Made by a program: the position numbers and the translations under genes. From assembly GCA_024397995.1 (NCBI GenBank), contig CP073746.1:1488001-1552000 (forward strand): a stretch of DNA of 64,000 nt. The letters are read 5' to 3'. The number at the start of each line of letters is the position of its first letter. Within the stretch, counting starts at the first letter, position 1. The DNA comes from a bacterium SCSIO 12827 (GTDB lineage: Bacteria > Pseudomonadota > Alphaproteobacteria > Rhodospirillales > Casp-alpha2). This document shows, one piece after another, positions 19,231 through 27,205 of the stretch. The notes beneath the pieces were generated by a model. That model was not told the DNA's origin, searched no databases, and saw only the letters and a program-made list of their open reading frames with translations.

Positions 19231-19767
19231 TCAGGCCGCCATCGGTCTGCCGGAACCGTCGGGCGGGCCGTCCAGGGTCAGCAGCAGGTTGACGATGTGT
19301 TCGGTCTTGCGCACGAGCCGGGTGTTCTGCGGATTATAGCGGCGCTCGAAATTCAGCCGATCCTCCCATTGCGTGACATAGTCCCGGGGCCGGTCGGGCC
19401 CGGCAGGCTCACCGGTCAAGGCGCCCACCGTGTCGTTGTAGTCGGGGTGGAGTTCGGGCTGGAATGCCAGCAATTCATAGTCTTCATAGGTCAGCACCCC
19501 GGCGGCGTAGAGGTCCAGGCTGACCTCGGCCATTTGGCGGGGGGTGAGGTCGCGCAGGGACAGGCCGCTCGTCAGAACACTGAATAGAGTCGGTTCGGGG
19601 GTTTCATCCTGTGCCGGCCCTTCGCTTTCACAAGCGTCAGGCGGCGAAATCGGGGTCAGGGGGACAAGTTCGCGTGACGGGCTGCCCAGGCCGGAAAACG
19701 GAGAGGCGGGGGCTGGGGATGTTGAAAACAGGTCTACATACGAAATTGGCTGATGTTCTGCTCCCAT
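19231..19767 (-). CDS. Hypothetical protein, 178 residues
   Basis: Not recognised. The start at 19767 is supported by an AAGGAG sequence about eight bases upstream. The N-terminal half is Ser/Pro-rich and probably disordered; the C-terminal half is predicted helical (SLRDLTPRQMAEVSLDLYAAGVLTYEDYELLAF, then RRYNPQNTRLVRKTEHIVNLLLTL). There is no signal peptide or membrane segment. It is convergent with the SPOR lipoprotein gene; a weak stem with a short T run lies between them. Codon use fits a real gene. Function unknown. Confidence 0.65.
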   Translation of the reverse strand: MGAEHQPISYVDLFSTSPAPASPFSGLGSPSRELVPLTPISPPDACESEGPAQDETPEPTLFSVLTSGLSLRDLTPRQMAEVSLDLYAAGVLTYEDYELLAFQPELHPDYNDTVGALTGEPAGPDRPRDYVTQWEDRLNFERRYNPQNTRLVRKTEHIVNLLLTLDGPPDGSGRPMAA

Positions 19768-20226
19768 GAGCAAGGCTCCTTCTTCGTCCGAACGCGATCC
19801 GTTCGAGAAACTGAAGGTGTCGAGACCCGGACATGCCAAAGGCGCTGGTCTCCCGTGGACAGTGTGAAACGCGCCTCAGGTGCGGGTTCGGCTGCGGGCC
19901 GAAGCACTCCTCATCGCATTTCGTCCTGGCACGGGCTTCGGGGTCTGTTCTATCGCCGTCATGAGTGCCTCCAAATCGTCGGCATGTGGGCTTCGCCACA
20001 TCCATTTACTCGCTGAAATCCAACGCAAAAGTCGGGCCAGCCGGCAGATGGCGGTTTTTCATATGCTTAACGGAAAATGACTAGGCATAAACCTGTCCGG
20101 CCCGGCAATTCCTGCCGACTTGGCGGGCATAAATTGCCGGTCGAAACGGCCGTCCGGCCATGGACAGAGCGCGTTGCGGAGCCTAGTCTCGGCATTGCGG
20201 AATTGCTCTTGGGAAGAAACACCGTC
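19768..20226. other. Gene-poor divergent region between the 178-aa unknown and the EipB-like gene
   Basis: About 460 bases with no gene I can support; the frames that cross it have no ribosome-binding site or family resemblance. It contains the AAGGAG of the minus-strand gene, a small 6-bp hairpin at about 19983-20000 (ATGTGG/CCACAT), and the stronger nested hairpin annotated at 20102-20140. Promoters for both divergent genes should lie here. Confidence 0.55.
20102..20140. other. Strong nested hairpin upstream of the EipB-like gene
   Basis: CCGGCAATT (20102-20110) pairs perfectly with AATTGCCGG (20132-20140). Inside it, CCTGCC pairs with GGCGGG (one G:T pair) around a 5-base loop. There is no T tract, so it does not look like a terminator. 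It lies 86 bases before the chosen start and could be a structured leader or a protein-binding dyad. Confidence 0.4.
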
Positions 20227-21105
20227 ATGCCGATCCAACGGTCTACCCGTCGCCGGGACCTGCCGGCGTTCCGCCGCCGGGCATTTGCCGCCGGGGCGGC
20301 GATGCTTTTGTTCGCGGGGCTGGCCGTGGCGGTCATGCCGGGGGCTAAGGCGGCAGGGGCGACGGAGCCGAAACTGACCAGCCACCGGGCGGCCTACGAG
20401 ATCACCCTTAATCAAAGCCGCGAAGGCGTCGGGCCGACGGCGGCGCGCGGCCTCATGGTCTATGAATTCACCGACGCCTGCGAGCGCTGGGTTGCCGAAA
20501 GCCGCATCGTGCTTGATGTGGTCTATGGCGAGGAAACGCCGGTGCGCACGGATTGGGGCTTCACCAGTTGGGAATCGAAAGACGGTCGTGACTATGGCTT
20601 CAGCATGACCCACAAGCGCAATGAGCGACTGGAAGAGGATCTTAAGGGGACGGCGCGGCTTGATCCCGGCAAGGGCGGCGAAGCGGCCTTCGCCGGCAAT
20701 GTCGCCAAGCAAATTCCCCTGCCCAAGGGCACGCTGTTTCCCACGGCCCACCTGCAGGCCAGTCTGAAGGCGGCGCTTGCCGGCCAAAAAGTGTTTTCCC
20801 GCCCGATGTTCGACGGCGGTAGCCTGGACAACCCCTATGACACCAATGTCTATATCGTCACCGCGAAGGACCGCAGCGACAAGACGCGCGCACTTTTGAA
20901 AAAGGCCGGATTCACGCCCGAACTGCCTGTGTGGCGCCACCAGTCGGCGTTCTTTTCCATGACATCCGGGGAAAGCACGCCCGTGTTCGAGCTTGAAGTC
21001 GATTACCGCGCAGACGGTGTCGCCGAACGGATCATCCAGTCCTTCGGTGATTTCGCCATCCGCATGACGCCGGTCAAGATGGAACGGATCAAGGGCGGCT
21101 GCTGA
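20227..21105 (+). CDS. eipB: EipB-like cell-envelope integrity protein (DUF1849)
   Basis: A 292-residue exported protein. After an Arg-rich N-terminus, a hydrophobic stretch (AAGAAMLLFAGLAVAVMPGAKAAGA) serves as signal peptide. The body matches DUF1849: SHRAAYEITLNQSREG, GLMVYEFTDACERW, DWGFTSWESKDGRDYGFSMTH, and FPTAHLQASLKAALAGQKVFSRPMFDGG. Cys85 and the last residue Cys292 correspond to the conserved disulfide pair described for Brucella EipB, a beta-spiral periplasmic protein needed for envelope integrity. The start at 20227 is chosen because it yields the usual signal peptide; the ribosome-binding site is weak. It overlaps the convergent ROK kinase by 17 bases. Confidence 0.85.
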   Translation: MPIQRSTRRRDLPAFRRRAFAAGAAMLLFAGLAVAVMPGAKAAGATEPKLTSHRAAYEITLNQSREGVGPTAARGLMVYEFTDACERWVAESRIVLDVVYGEETPVRTDWGFTSWESKDGRDYGFSMTHKRNERLEEDLKGTARLDPGKGGEAAFAGNVAKQIPLPKGTLFPTAHLQASLKAALAGQKVFSRPMFDGGSLDNPYDTNVYIVTAKDRSDKTRALLKKAGFTPELPVWRHQSAFFSMTSGESTPVFELEVDYRADGVAERIIQSFGDFAIRMTPVKMERIKGGC

Positions 21106-22006
21106 TTTCTGCCGGCCACAGCCAGGCCGCACCCCGCACGCCCGAGGCGTCGCCGTGACGGGCCGGGACAAGGCGGGTCGCCACCTCATCGGAAAATACC
21201 CATTGCCCCCAAAGTCGCGGCACGTTCGCATATAGCCGGCCCAGGTTCGACAGCCCGCCGCCCAGGACGATGGCGTCCGGGTCCAGGATGTTGATGATGA
21301 TGGCAAGGGCGCGGGCCAGGCGGTCTTCGTAGCGCGCCAGGGTGGCGCCGGCGGCGGCATCGCCGGATTCGGCGCGGGCGGCAATGTCCGGCGGGAACAG
21401 GTTCTCACCCGTAGTGGCCAGATGATCGCGGGCCAGGGCGGGGCCGGACAAAAAGGTTTCGATGCAGCCGGACAGACCGCAATAGCAGCCTGGACCCGGC
21501 CGTTCGTCGTCCTGGGGCCAGGGCAGGGGGTTATGGCCCCATTCACCGGTGATGGCGTTCCGGCCCGTGACCGGTCGGCCGTTCAGGGCGATGCCGCCGC
21601 CGACGCCGGTGCCCAGGATCACGCCGAACACCATTTCGGCTCCTTCGGCGGCGCCGTCGGTGGCTTCGGACACAGCGAAACAGTTGGCGTCATTGGCCAG
21701 GCGCACGGGGCGGGCCAAGGCGTCTTCCAGGTCCCGGTCGAATGGATGGCCGATCAACCAGGTCGAATTGGCATTCTTGATCAGGCCGGTGGCCGGAGAG
21801 AGGGTTCCGGGAATGCCGATGCCGACATGCGTGATCGCCGCACCTGCCATTGCCTCCAGATCATTGACCAGGCCGCGAATGGCCTCAACGGTGGCGCGGT
21901 AGTCGCCTTGTGGCGCGGCAATGCGGCGGCGCGCGGCGACCGACCCGGCGTGGTCCAGCACCAGGCCTTCGATCTTGGTGCCGCCCAGGTCAATTCCGGC
22001 GCGCAT
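21089..22006 (-). CDS. ROK family sugar kinase
   Basis: A 305-residue ROK kinase. The ATP-binding motif GIDLGGTKIEGLVLD is at the N-terminus, LANDANCFAVSEA contains the catalytic Asp, GVILGTGVGGGI is the phosphate loop, and the zinc site is GHNPLPW followed by CYCGLSGCIETFLSG. This pattern fits hexokinases of the N-acetylglucosamine/fructokinase/mannokinase type; the sugar cannot be fixed from sequence. No transporter or repressor is next to it. It ends convergently with the EipB-like gene (17-base overlap). Confidence 0.9.
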   Translation of the reverse strand: MRAGIDLGGTKIEGLVLDHAGSVAARRRIAAPQGDYRATVEAIRGLVNDLEAMAGAAITHVGIGIPGTLSPATGLIKNANSTWLIGHPFDRDLEDALARPVRLANDANCFAVSEATDGAAEGAEMVFGVILGTGVGGGIALNGRPVTGRNAITGEWGHNPLPWPQDDERPGPGCYCGLSGCIETFLSGPALARDHLATTGENLFPPDIAARAESGDAAAGATLARYEDRLARALAIIINILDPDAIVLGGGLSNLGRLYANVPRLWGQWVFSDEVATRLVPARHGDASGVRGAAWLWPAEISSRP

Positions 22007-22135
22007 GACCGAAGAGAAAATTAATATTCATGGTGTGACCGCCGTCATGTCCAAAACGAAACGAGGTTAATACTTTTTTACCATTCGGTCCTTAGAACTA
22101 AGCGGAACGATCGCTTAGGGACGAGGAAACCGAAG

Positions 22136-22603
22136 ATGACCATCATCGCCGAAATTACGACCGAGAAAAGGGACGTTTATCCGGTGTTTCGCGGACTGAC
22201 CGAATTGGGCGTAAGCAACGCTGACCTGGCCGAGGCGCTTGAAGCTTCGCCGGCGGCCGTGGCGGCCTGGCGCAGCGGCGAGGCGCGCATGCCGGCCCGT
22301 CTGATCGCGTTTCTGACGCTGATCCTCGATTCCCTGGTTGAACGCAAGGGGAGTGAGGCCGCCGTCACCGCCTCGATGTTCCCGGGACTGCCGGAGGCGG
22401 GCCAGATCCGCACCGTGCGGGCGCGCGACAATCTTCAGCAGCAGCAGGCCTTCAATTGCGGTTTTGACCGCGCGCATATGGAATCGGGCCTGCGCTTGTT
22501 CCTGAACTGGCGAAATCGTAAGGTGTTCACGGATACACGGTTCGTGGGCGTGGAACGCGGCCGAGCCGCGGATATCGGGCATTTGGGCGTGGCTGCCACC
22601 TGA
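22136..22603 (+). CDS. Hypothetical protein with HTH-like N-terminal region
   Basis: A 155-residue protein that I do not recognise by name. Residues about 18-65 (LTELGVSNADLAEALEASPAAVAAWRSGEARMPARL) have the spacing of a Cro/XRE-type helix-turn-helix, so DNA binding is plausible. The C-terminal half is charged, with a cluster around RLFLNWRNRKVFTDTRF. There is no signal peptide. A GAGGAAAC site precedes the ATG. A promoter-like AT-rich region lies upstream, including an imperfect CtrA-like sequence at 22067-22082. The unknown 250-residue gene follows 75 bases downstream. Confidence 0.65.
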   Translation: MTIIAEITTEKRDVYPVFRGLTELGVSNADLAEALEASPAAVAAWRSGEARMPARLIAFLTLILDSLVERKGSEAAVTASMFPGLPEAGQIRTVRARDNLQQQQAFNCGFDRAHMESGLRLFLNWRNRKVFTDTRFVGVERGRAADIGHLGVAAT

Positions 22604-22678
22604 CGCCGATCAATGCGGTCGGGGGACCGCAGGCGAAAGGGGCCCGCACAGGGTGCCATGGGGTAAGACGAGGGAAGT

Positions 22679-23431
22679 ATGAGCGACAAACTGTTCGGAT
22701 TGACGGAAGAAGGCGTCAAGACCGCGCTGGATATCAAGACCCGCTATAAAAAGCGGGAACCGCTGGTTGTGCCCTCCGACGGCGACAAGTTCCTGGCGCC
22801 CGAGAATTTCCTGAATTCGACTATTGATCTGGGCGGTCTCGAAGACCCGCTGCCGCTTGCCCTGGTGTCGGCCCGAGACCCGGAAGCCCCCATGGCCCTG
22901 GCCGCCGTGGCGCGCCTGTCGCCGCTTGGCCGCAAGACGCGGTTGATTTCCGGCATGTTTGAGATCGTCGGCGACATCTCCAAGCACGAAGCGGTCAAGA
23001 ACGCGATTTCGCTGATTACGGAAAGTGCGTTCGATCCCAACGCCATTGCCAAGCTGCGCCGCGAAACCTCGCGCTTCATCGTGCGCACGCGGGCCGAATA
23101 CACCACCGCGCTTCGCCAGAACCTGCACAACCTGATGGACGGCAGCGTGTCGCCCCGTTACTTCGTGCAGGAATTCTTCCAGCTGACCGAAGCTGGCAAC
23201 ATGCGCAACGACATCCGCAAAAAGCTGGTGATCAGCCTGCTGATGTCCGAAACCGTGCGCCCCAGCGTCAAGTTCCTGATGCTGGAAAACTTCCATGAAA
23301 TGCCGGCGCCGGTGCAGACGGCGATCATTCAGGCGCTGCTGCGCGCTGATTCCTCGCGCCATGTCGACCTGATGAAGGAAGAACTGCGCTGGATCGTCGC
23401 CCAGGGCGTCGAATACAGCCGCGCCCACTGA
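22679..23431 (+). CDS. Conserved hypothetical protein, 250 residues
   Basis: Not recognised. It is a soluble protein without signal peptide or membrane segments, with mostly helical character. The middle (LARDPEAPMALAAVARL-like, KTRLISGMFEIVGDISKHEAVKNAISLITESAFD) and end (EFFQLTEAGNMRNDIRKKLVISLLMSETVRPSVKFLMLENFHEMPAPVQTAIIQALL) suggest alpha-solenoid-like packing. The start ATG follows a GGGAAG site. Codon use is like the surrounding core genes. It lies 75 bases after the HTH-like gene in the same direction, so the two may be co-transcribed. Confidence 0.65.
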   Translation: MSDKLFGLTEEGVKTALDIKTRYKKREPLVVPSDGDKFLAPENFLNSTIDLGGLEDPLPLALVSARDPEAPMALAAVARLSPLGRKTRLISGMFEIVGDISKHEAVKNAISLITESAFDPNAIAKLRRETSRFIVRTRAEYTTALRQNLHNLMDGSVSPRYFVQEFFQLTEAGNMRNDIRKKLVISLLMSETVRPSVKFLMLENFHEMPAPVQTAIIQALLRADSSRHVDLMKEELRWIVAQGVEYSRAH

Positions 23432-23568
23432 TCCAATCCCACCGATCCTCTTGGCGCCATGACCTGATCCGGTAAACCCGTTCTGGGTCCTCCCAAGGCG
23501 CGTTCTCGCCCTAATTGAAATATTTTCCCATGCGCGTAGGATGTGTAGGCGCTTGGGGAGTAAGTGCA

Positions 23569-25731
23569 ATGCGGATGACGAAATTGCCAGGGATGGGTAT
23601 GCGGGAGCATATGCAACCGGCGCGGATCATGACGTATTTGCGGATCACCGCCGCCTTTGGTGTCACTTACGTTCTGATGACGGCGGCCGCAAGTACCACT
23701 TTGGCCCAATCGACGCTGGAACGGGTCAAGGCACGAGGGGCCGTGACCTGCGTAACGTGGCAACAGCCCTATTTCTTTTCGCATTACGGCAAGGGGGGCG
23801 GCAGAGGCATGGACGCCGACTCATGCCGGGCCGCGGCCGCCGCAGTGTTCGGCGATCACAAGCGGGTCAAATATGTATTGGGCCAGAGATCCTTCAACGA
23901 AATAGTGGTTGCGGCGGTGCAAGGTGAAATCGATCTCATTCCCAGAGTGTCCTGGCAATCAATTCAAAAGTTCAAAAAAACCATGCGTCCGACGTCGCCC
24001 GTGTTCATGGATGGTCAGGGCATTCTTTTGTTCGACCCTGGGCAGCGGGGCGTTTCAGCCGATCTCGGCGGCAAGACAATCTGTACGTATTCGGGGCACA
24101 AGTATGAGAAACGTCTGAGAGATTATCAGCAGACGTCGGGAATGGCGTTCAAGATTGACAGCAAATTGTTCGAAAGCCGCCAGTTGTCGCGCACGGCCGA
24201 TACCCTGTACAGCGCGGTCAAGGATGGCAAGTGTGATGCGTTCAGCGATAGCATCCTTCGGCTGGACGAGATCGCGCGCAAGGTTGATCTTAACGCCTAT
24301 GTTTTCAACGACACGGTTGCCGTCGATGCCATGGTTCCCGCCGTGGGGCGCGGTGACAATGATTGGGCCAGCGTTGTCTCCGGCGTGGTGAACATGATGG
24401 CGTTGGCGGATCAACTGGGATGGTCCGACAAAGAGAAGACCTTCACGAGAAGACACTACTTCGGCGTGTCGCCTAAGGAAGTCGTGTCGTGGATATCGAG
24501 CGCGGGAAAGAAATTCGGCCTGTCCGGCGAATGGGCTTTCGATGTGCTTGGGCAGGTGGGTAGCTATCAATCCACTTTTGCGGCGAATTTGGACGGCTTG
24601 CGCGGGTTCCCGCTCGTCAGGCGGATCAATGCCGTGGCCACCGAAGGCGGCTTGCGGTCGGCTGGTGTTCCCTTGGAGCGGTCATGGGAGTTGAAGGCGA
24701 TCCCGAAAGACGTCTCTCCTGCGGTGCGGACGGTCTTTGTTGCGACAGATCGCGTCATTGACACCGAAGCCGACCGCTTCCGCTTTAAGTTCAAAAGCGC
24801 GCATGCTGACAACATCAGGTTGGCAAAAGCCGTCGTGGCCTTGCGCAAGACCACGAAAGAGGCGTCGGGCGATATCTGGGGCCTAGTGTATCAATCGATG
24901 GATGCAGACGGCATTCCTGAGATCGGGCTGCGTGATACAGAAAGTTCCCTTTACGGTGCGGCCTCCGACTTTTTCGATGATATTCGGCAAGCGCTTCAGG
25001 CCTTGAAGAGCGCGCCGAATTATAAGGCACCAGCAATTCTGGTCTACGTCCACGGGTTCCAAAACTCCTTCGCCAATTCCGTCGAGACCATGGCTCGGAT
25101 GATGAGCAACATAGGGTTTCCTTGCGTCCCCGTCGTATTCGCCTGGCCGACGAACGGCGGCCCCAATTACATCGCCCAACGGGACCGTGTCGCCGATGCG
25201 GGGGATGCCCTGTCGGTCTTTCTGCAGACGTTGCACGCGGAGTTCAATGGCGCGGACGTCCATGTGCTGGCCCATAGCCTGGGCAGCGCCGTTACGATCA
25301 AGGCATTGCATGAACTGCAGAAGCAGGGGGCCGCGCCGGTCAAGCTCTCGGAATTGATCTTCGCGGCCGCCGACCATCCGCCGGGCGATTTCTACAACAC
25401 GGCGAAAGAGACCGTTCAGGGGCACATCGTGGACAGGGTGACGTCCTATGCATCATCGAATGACAGGGTATTTGGAGGACGCGGAATCGTCACCGCAAGC
25501 CCGCGCGCTGGCTATATCGAGAACGGTCGGATGCGCCAGTCAAAATGGGTGGATTCAATTGATGCATCTGATGCAATCGGCGAATGGAAAGGGCATTCGA
25601 ATATCTTCAAGTCGCCCTATTTGCTGTTCGATTTTAGCGAAGTCCTGGCCGGACAACCCATGACCCTCCGCAGCGTGACGCTCGAATGTGCGTCAGAGAC
25701 GGGTTATTGCCGGGTACGCCAAGTGAAGTGA
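23569..25731 (+). CDS. Fusion of AapJ-like amino-acid-binding protein and DUF900 alpha/beta hydrolase
   Basis: A 720-residue exported protein. The ATG at 23569 follows GGGGAG by eight bases; the signal peptide ends near residue 47 (TLAQS). Residues about 48-375 match periplasmic general amino-acid-binding proteins: TLERVKARGAVTC, MDADSCRAAAAAVFGD, MDGQGILLF, EWAFDVLGQVGSY and INAVATEGGL. Residues about 385-680 match the DUF900 hydrolase family: VFVATDR, LVYVHGFQNSF (His495), and AHSLGS with nucleophile Ser570; Asp602 and His676 are reasonable triad partners. Base composition is lower in GC than that of its neighbours, which hints at transfer. No ABC permease is adjacent. A periplasmic esterase guided by an amino-acid-like ligand domain is inference. 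Confidence 0.85.
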   Translation: MRMTKLPGMGMREHMQPARIMTYLRITAAFGVTYVLMTAAASTTLAQSTLERVKARGAVTCVTWQQPYFFSHYGKGGGRGMDADSCRAAAAAVFGDHKRVKYVLGQRSFNEIVVAAVQGEIDLIPRVSWQSIQKFKKTMRPTSPVFMDGQGILLFDPGQRGVSADLGGKTICTYSGHKYEKRLRDYQQTSGMAFKIDSKLFESRQLSRTADTLYSAVKDGKCDAFSDSILRLDEIARKVDLNAYVFNDTVAVDAMVPAVGRGDNDWASVVSGVVNMMALADQLGWSDKEKTFTRRHYFGVSPKEVVSWISSAGKKFGLSGEWAFDVLGQVGSYQSTFAANLDGLRGFPLVRRINAVATEGGLRSAGVPLERSWELKAIPKDVSPAVRTVFVATDRVIDTEADRFRFKFKSAHADNIRLAKAVVALRKTTKEASGDIWGLVYQSMDADGIPEIGLRDTESSLYGAASDFFDDIRQALQALKSAPNYKAPAILVYVHGFQNSFANSVETMARMMSNIGFPCVPVVFAWPTNGGPNYIAQRDRVADAGDALSVFLQTLHAEFNGADVHVLAHSLGSAVTIKALHELQKQGAAPVKLSELIFAAADHPPGDFYNTAKETVQGHIVDRVTSYASSNDRVFGGRGIVTASPRAGYIENGRMRQSKWVDSIDASDAIGEWKGHSNIFKSPYLLFDFSEVLAGQPMTLRSVTLECASETGYCRVRQVK

Positions 25732-25747
25732 TTGGTCTCTGCGTGCG

Positions 25748-26341
25748 TTAGGTCGGCTCTGGAATTCGACTTGTCATCGCTTTATCGATCAACACCGCCG
25801 CCGCCGTCTTGGCGACCGCCGCCGCGCGCGTGCGGTTCTGAGATACTTGGGCGGTGACGGTGGCACCCTCCAGCACCATGGCCAGTTCTTCAGCCAGGCT
25901 GGCCGGGTCAGGTGCTCCCATGCCCCGGCACTGTTGCTCGATATAATCGCAGATCATGGATTTGAACGCTTTGCACTGGTGCCGCACGGGGGTGTCCGGG
26001 TCGGAAAATTCGCCGACCGCGTTGATGAACATGCAGCCGTAGAACGAATTGTCCTCGAACCAGGCGCGGGCGGCGTCGAACACGGCAAGAAGCCGTTCCT
26101 TCGGCGTGGTTCCGCGGCTTTCGACCTCGCGCATGAAGTTATTGCGGAATAGGCCGTCATATTTGCGAAGGGCTGCCAGGATCAGTTCATCTTTGGACCG
26201 GAAGTGGCGGTACAGCGTCTTTTTCGACACCCCCGATACGGCCAGGATCCGGTCGATGCCCGTCGCGTGAAAGCCGTGTTTGGCGAACAGGTCGATGGCC
26301 GTGTCGATCAGTTGTTCGCGTCTTTGAGAGTCGCTCATCAT
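25748..26341 (-). CDS. TetR family transcriptional regulator
   Basis: A 197-residue repressor with an N-terminal HTH (residues about 8-55: LIDTAIDLFAKHGFHATGIDRILAVSGVSKKTLYRHFRSKDEL). The ligand domain has four cysteines (103, 123, 131, 138), so sensing an electrophile or oxidant is possible but is inference. It is divergent from the AhpD-like and P460 genes. One copy of an 18-base dyad lies just before its start codon and two better copies precede the AhpD-like gene, which indicates autoregulation plus control of the neighbours. It is convergent with the fusion gene upstream. Confidence 0.9.
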   Translation of the reverse strand: MMSDSQRREQLIDTAIDLFAKHGFHATGIDRILAVSGVSKKTLYRHFRSKDELILAALRKYDGLFRNNFMREVESRGTTPKERLLAVFDAARAWFEDNSFYGCMFINAVGEFSDPDTPVRHQCKAFKSMICDYIEQQCRGMGAPDPASLAEELAMVLEGATVTAQVSQNRTRAAAVAKTAAAVLIDKAMTSRIPEPT

Positions 26342-26351
26342 TGCACCATGG

Positions 26352-26369
26352 GGATACTAAGTTGTCTCC
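26352..26369. promoter_or_regulatory. Putative TetR operator O1 (tetR-proximal)
   Basis: This 18-base site matches the O3 sequence (GGAGACA-N4-TGTCTCC) at 14 of 18 positions, with one perfect half (TTGTCTCC). It lies about 10 bases upstream of the tetR start codon. Confidence 0.55.
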
Positions 26370-26485
26370 AATTTATAGGTAATTTGTGGCCGGCGCAAAT
26401 CTTCATAAAAATCAGATAGCTAAAAAATATTGGGAAATACCTATGTTCACAAAGGTGTGAGTGACGGATTTTTCGTTTTTCGAAT

Positions 26486-26503
26486 GGAGACAGATCTGTT
26501 ACC
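26486..26503. promoter_or_regulatory. Putative TetR operator O2
   Basis: GGAGACAGATCTGTTACC shares its left half with O3 and holds a perfect ACAGATCTGT palindrome. It starts 32 bases, about three helical turns, before O3. Confidence 0.65.
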
Positions 26504-26516
26504 TAGTGCGTCACCA

Positions 26517-26536
26517 GGGAGACAGATTTGTCTCCC
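26517..26536. promoter_or_regulatory. Putative TetR operator O3, perfect dyad
   Basis: GGGAGACA and TGTCTCCC form a perfect 8-base inverted repeat around GATT. It sits 34 bases before the ATG of the AhpD-like gene and 19 bases before its AAAAGGAG site, a position where binding would block transcription. Confidence 0.75.
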
Positions 26537-26570
26537 TCCTTTAACCGACAACGCAAAAGGAGTTACGCAC

Positions 26571-27125
26571 ATGCCCAGAATTCAACCCGTCAATCCCGCC
26601 GAAGCCAACGGTGATGCCAAGGTTTTGCTGGACGGGGTCAAAGCCTCGATCGGCGCGGTGCCCAACATTTTCGCCACCTTCGCCCAGTCGCCGAAAGTCC
26701 TCGAAGGCTATCTCGGCCTCAACAAGGCGTTGAGCGGCGGCCTTCTCAACGCCCGCCTGCGCGAACAGATCGCCCTGGCCATCGCCGGCGCTAATGCCTG
26801 TGATTATTGCGCCTCGGCACACACGGCCATCGGCAAGATGACCGGTGTCGCCCCGGACGAGTTGACCCGAAATCTTGCTGGTCAGTCCGAGGATGCCCAG
26901 GTGCAGGCGGCCCTGACCTTCGTGCGCAAGGCTGTGGCGGCCCGCGGTTTGGTCGCCGACGCCGATGTTCAGGCCCTGCGTGACGCGGGCTTTGGCGACG
27001 GCGAAATCGTCGAGATCGTGGCGCATATCGGCGTCAACCTGCTGACCAACTACTTCAACCACATCGTCGGTACGGATATCGACTTTCCCGTGGTTCGCGC
27101 CAACGCCGACGCGGCGGCGGCGTGA
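26571..27125 (+). CDS. AhpD-like carboxymuconolactone decarboxylase family protein
   Basis: A 184-residue protein of the AhpD-like superfamily. The core motif is complete: Glu65 in LREQIALAIAGANACDYCASAHT, Cys77 and Cys80 (CxxC) and His84. This is the peroxidase/disulfide-relay arrangement of AhpD. The start at 26571 is fixed by AAAAGGAG eight bases upstream. The stop overlaps an in-frame GTG of the next gene, but the cytochrome P460 start is better placed further on. Control by the divergent TetR regulator is strongly suggested by operators O2 and O3. A role in peroxide or electrophile resistance is inference from family. Confidence 0.9.
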   Translation: MPRIQPVNPAEANGDAKVLLDGVKASIGAVPNIFATFAQSPKVLEGYLGLNKALSGGLLNARLREQIALAIAGANACDYCASAHTAIGKMTGVAPDELTRNLAGQSEDAQVQAALTFVRKAVAARGLVADADVQALRDAGFGDGEIVEIVAHIGVNLLTNYFNHIVGTDIDFPVVRANADAAAA

Positions 27126-27205
27126 TCCGGCACGGGGGCGGCACCGCCACCGCCGCCCCCGTCGTCGGCCGTTGGTTTTCAATTTTCGATGGGGAATTCG
27201 CAGAT

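Noticed and set aside
22067-22082. CtrA-like sequence TTAA-N7-TTACC before the HTH-like gene
   Set aside because: One mismatch in the second half, and such near matches occur by chance in an AT-rich spacer; kept only as a note.
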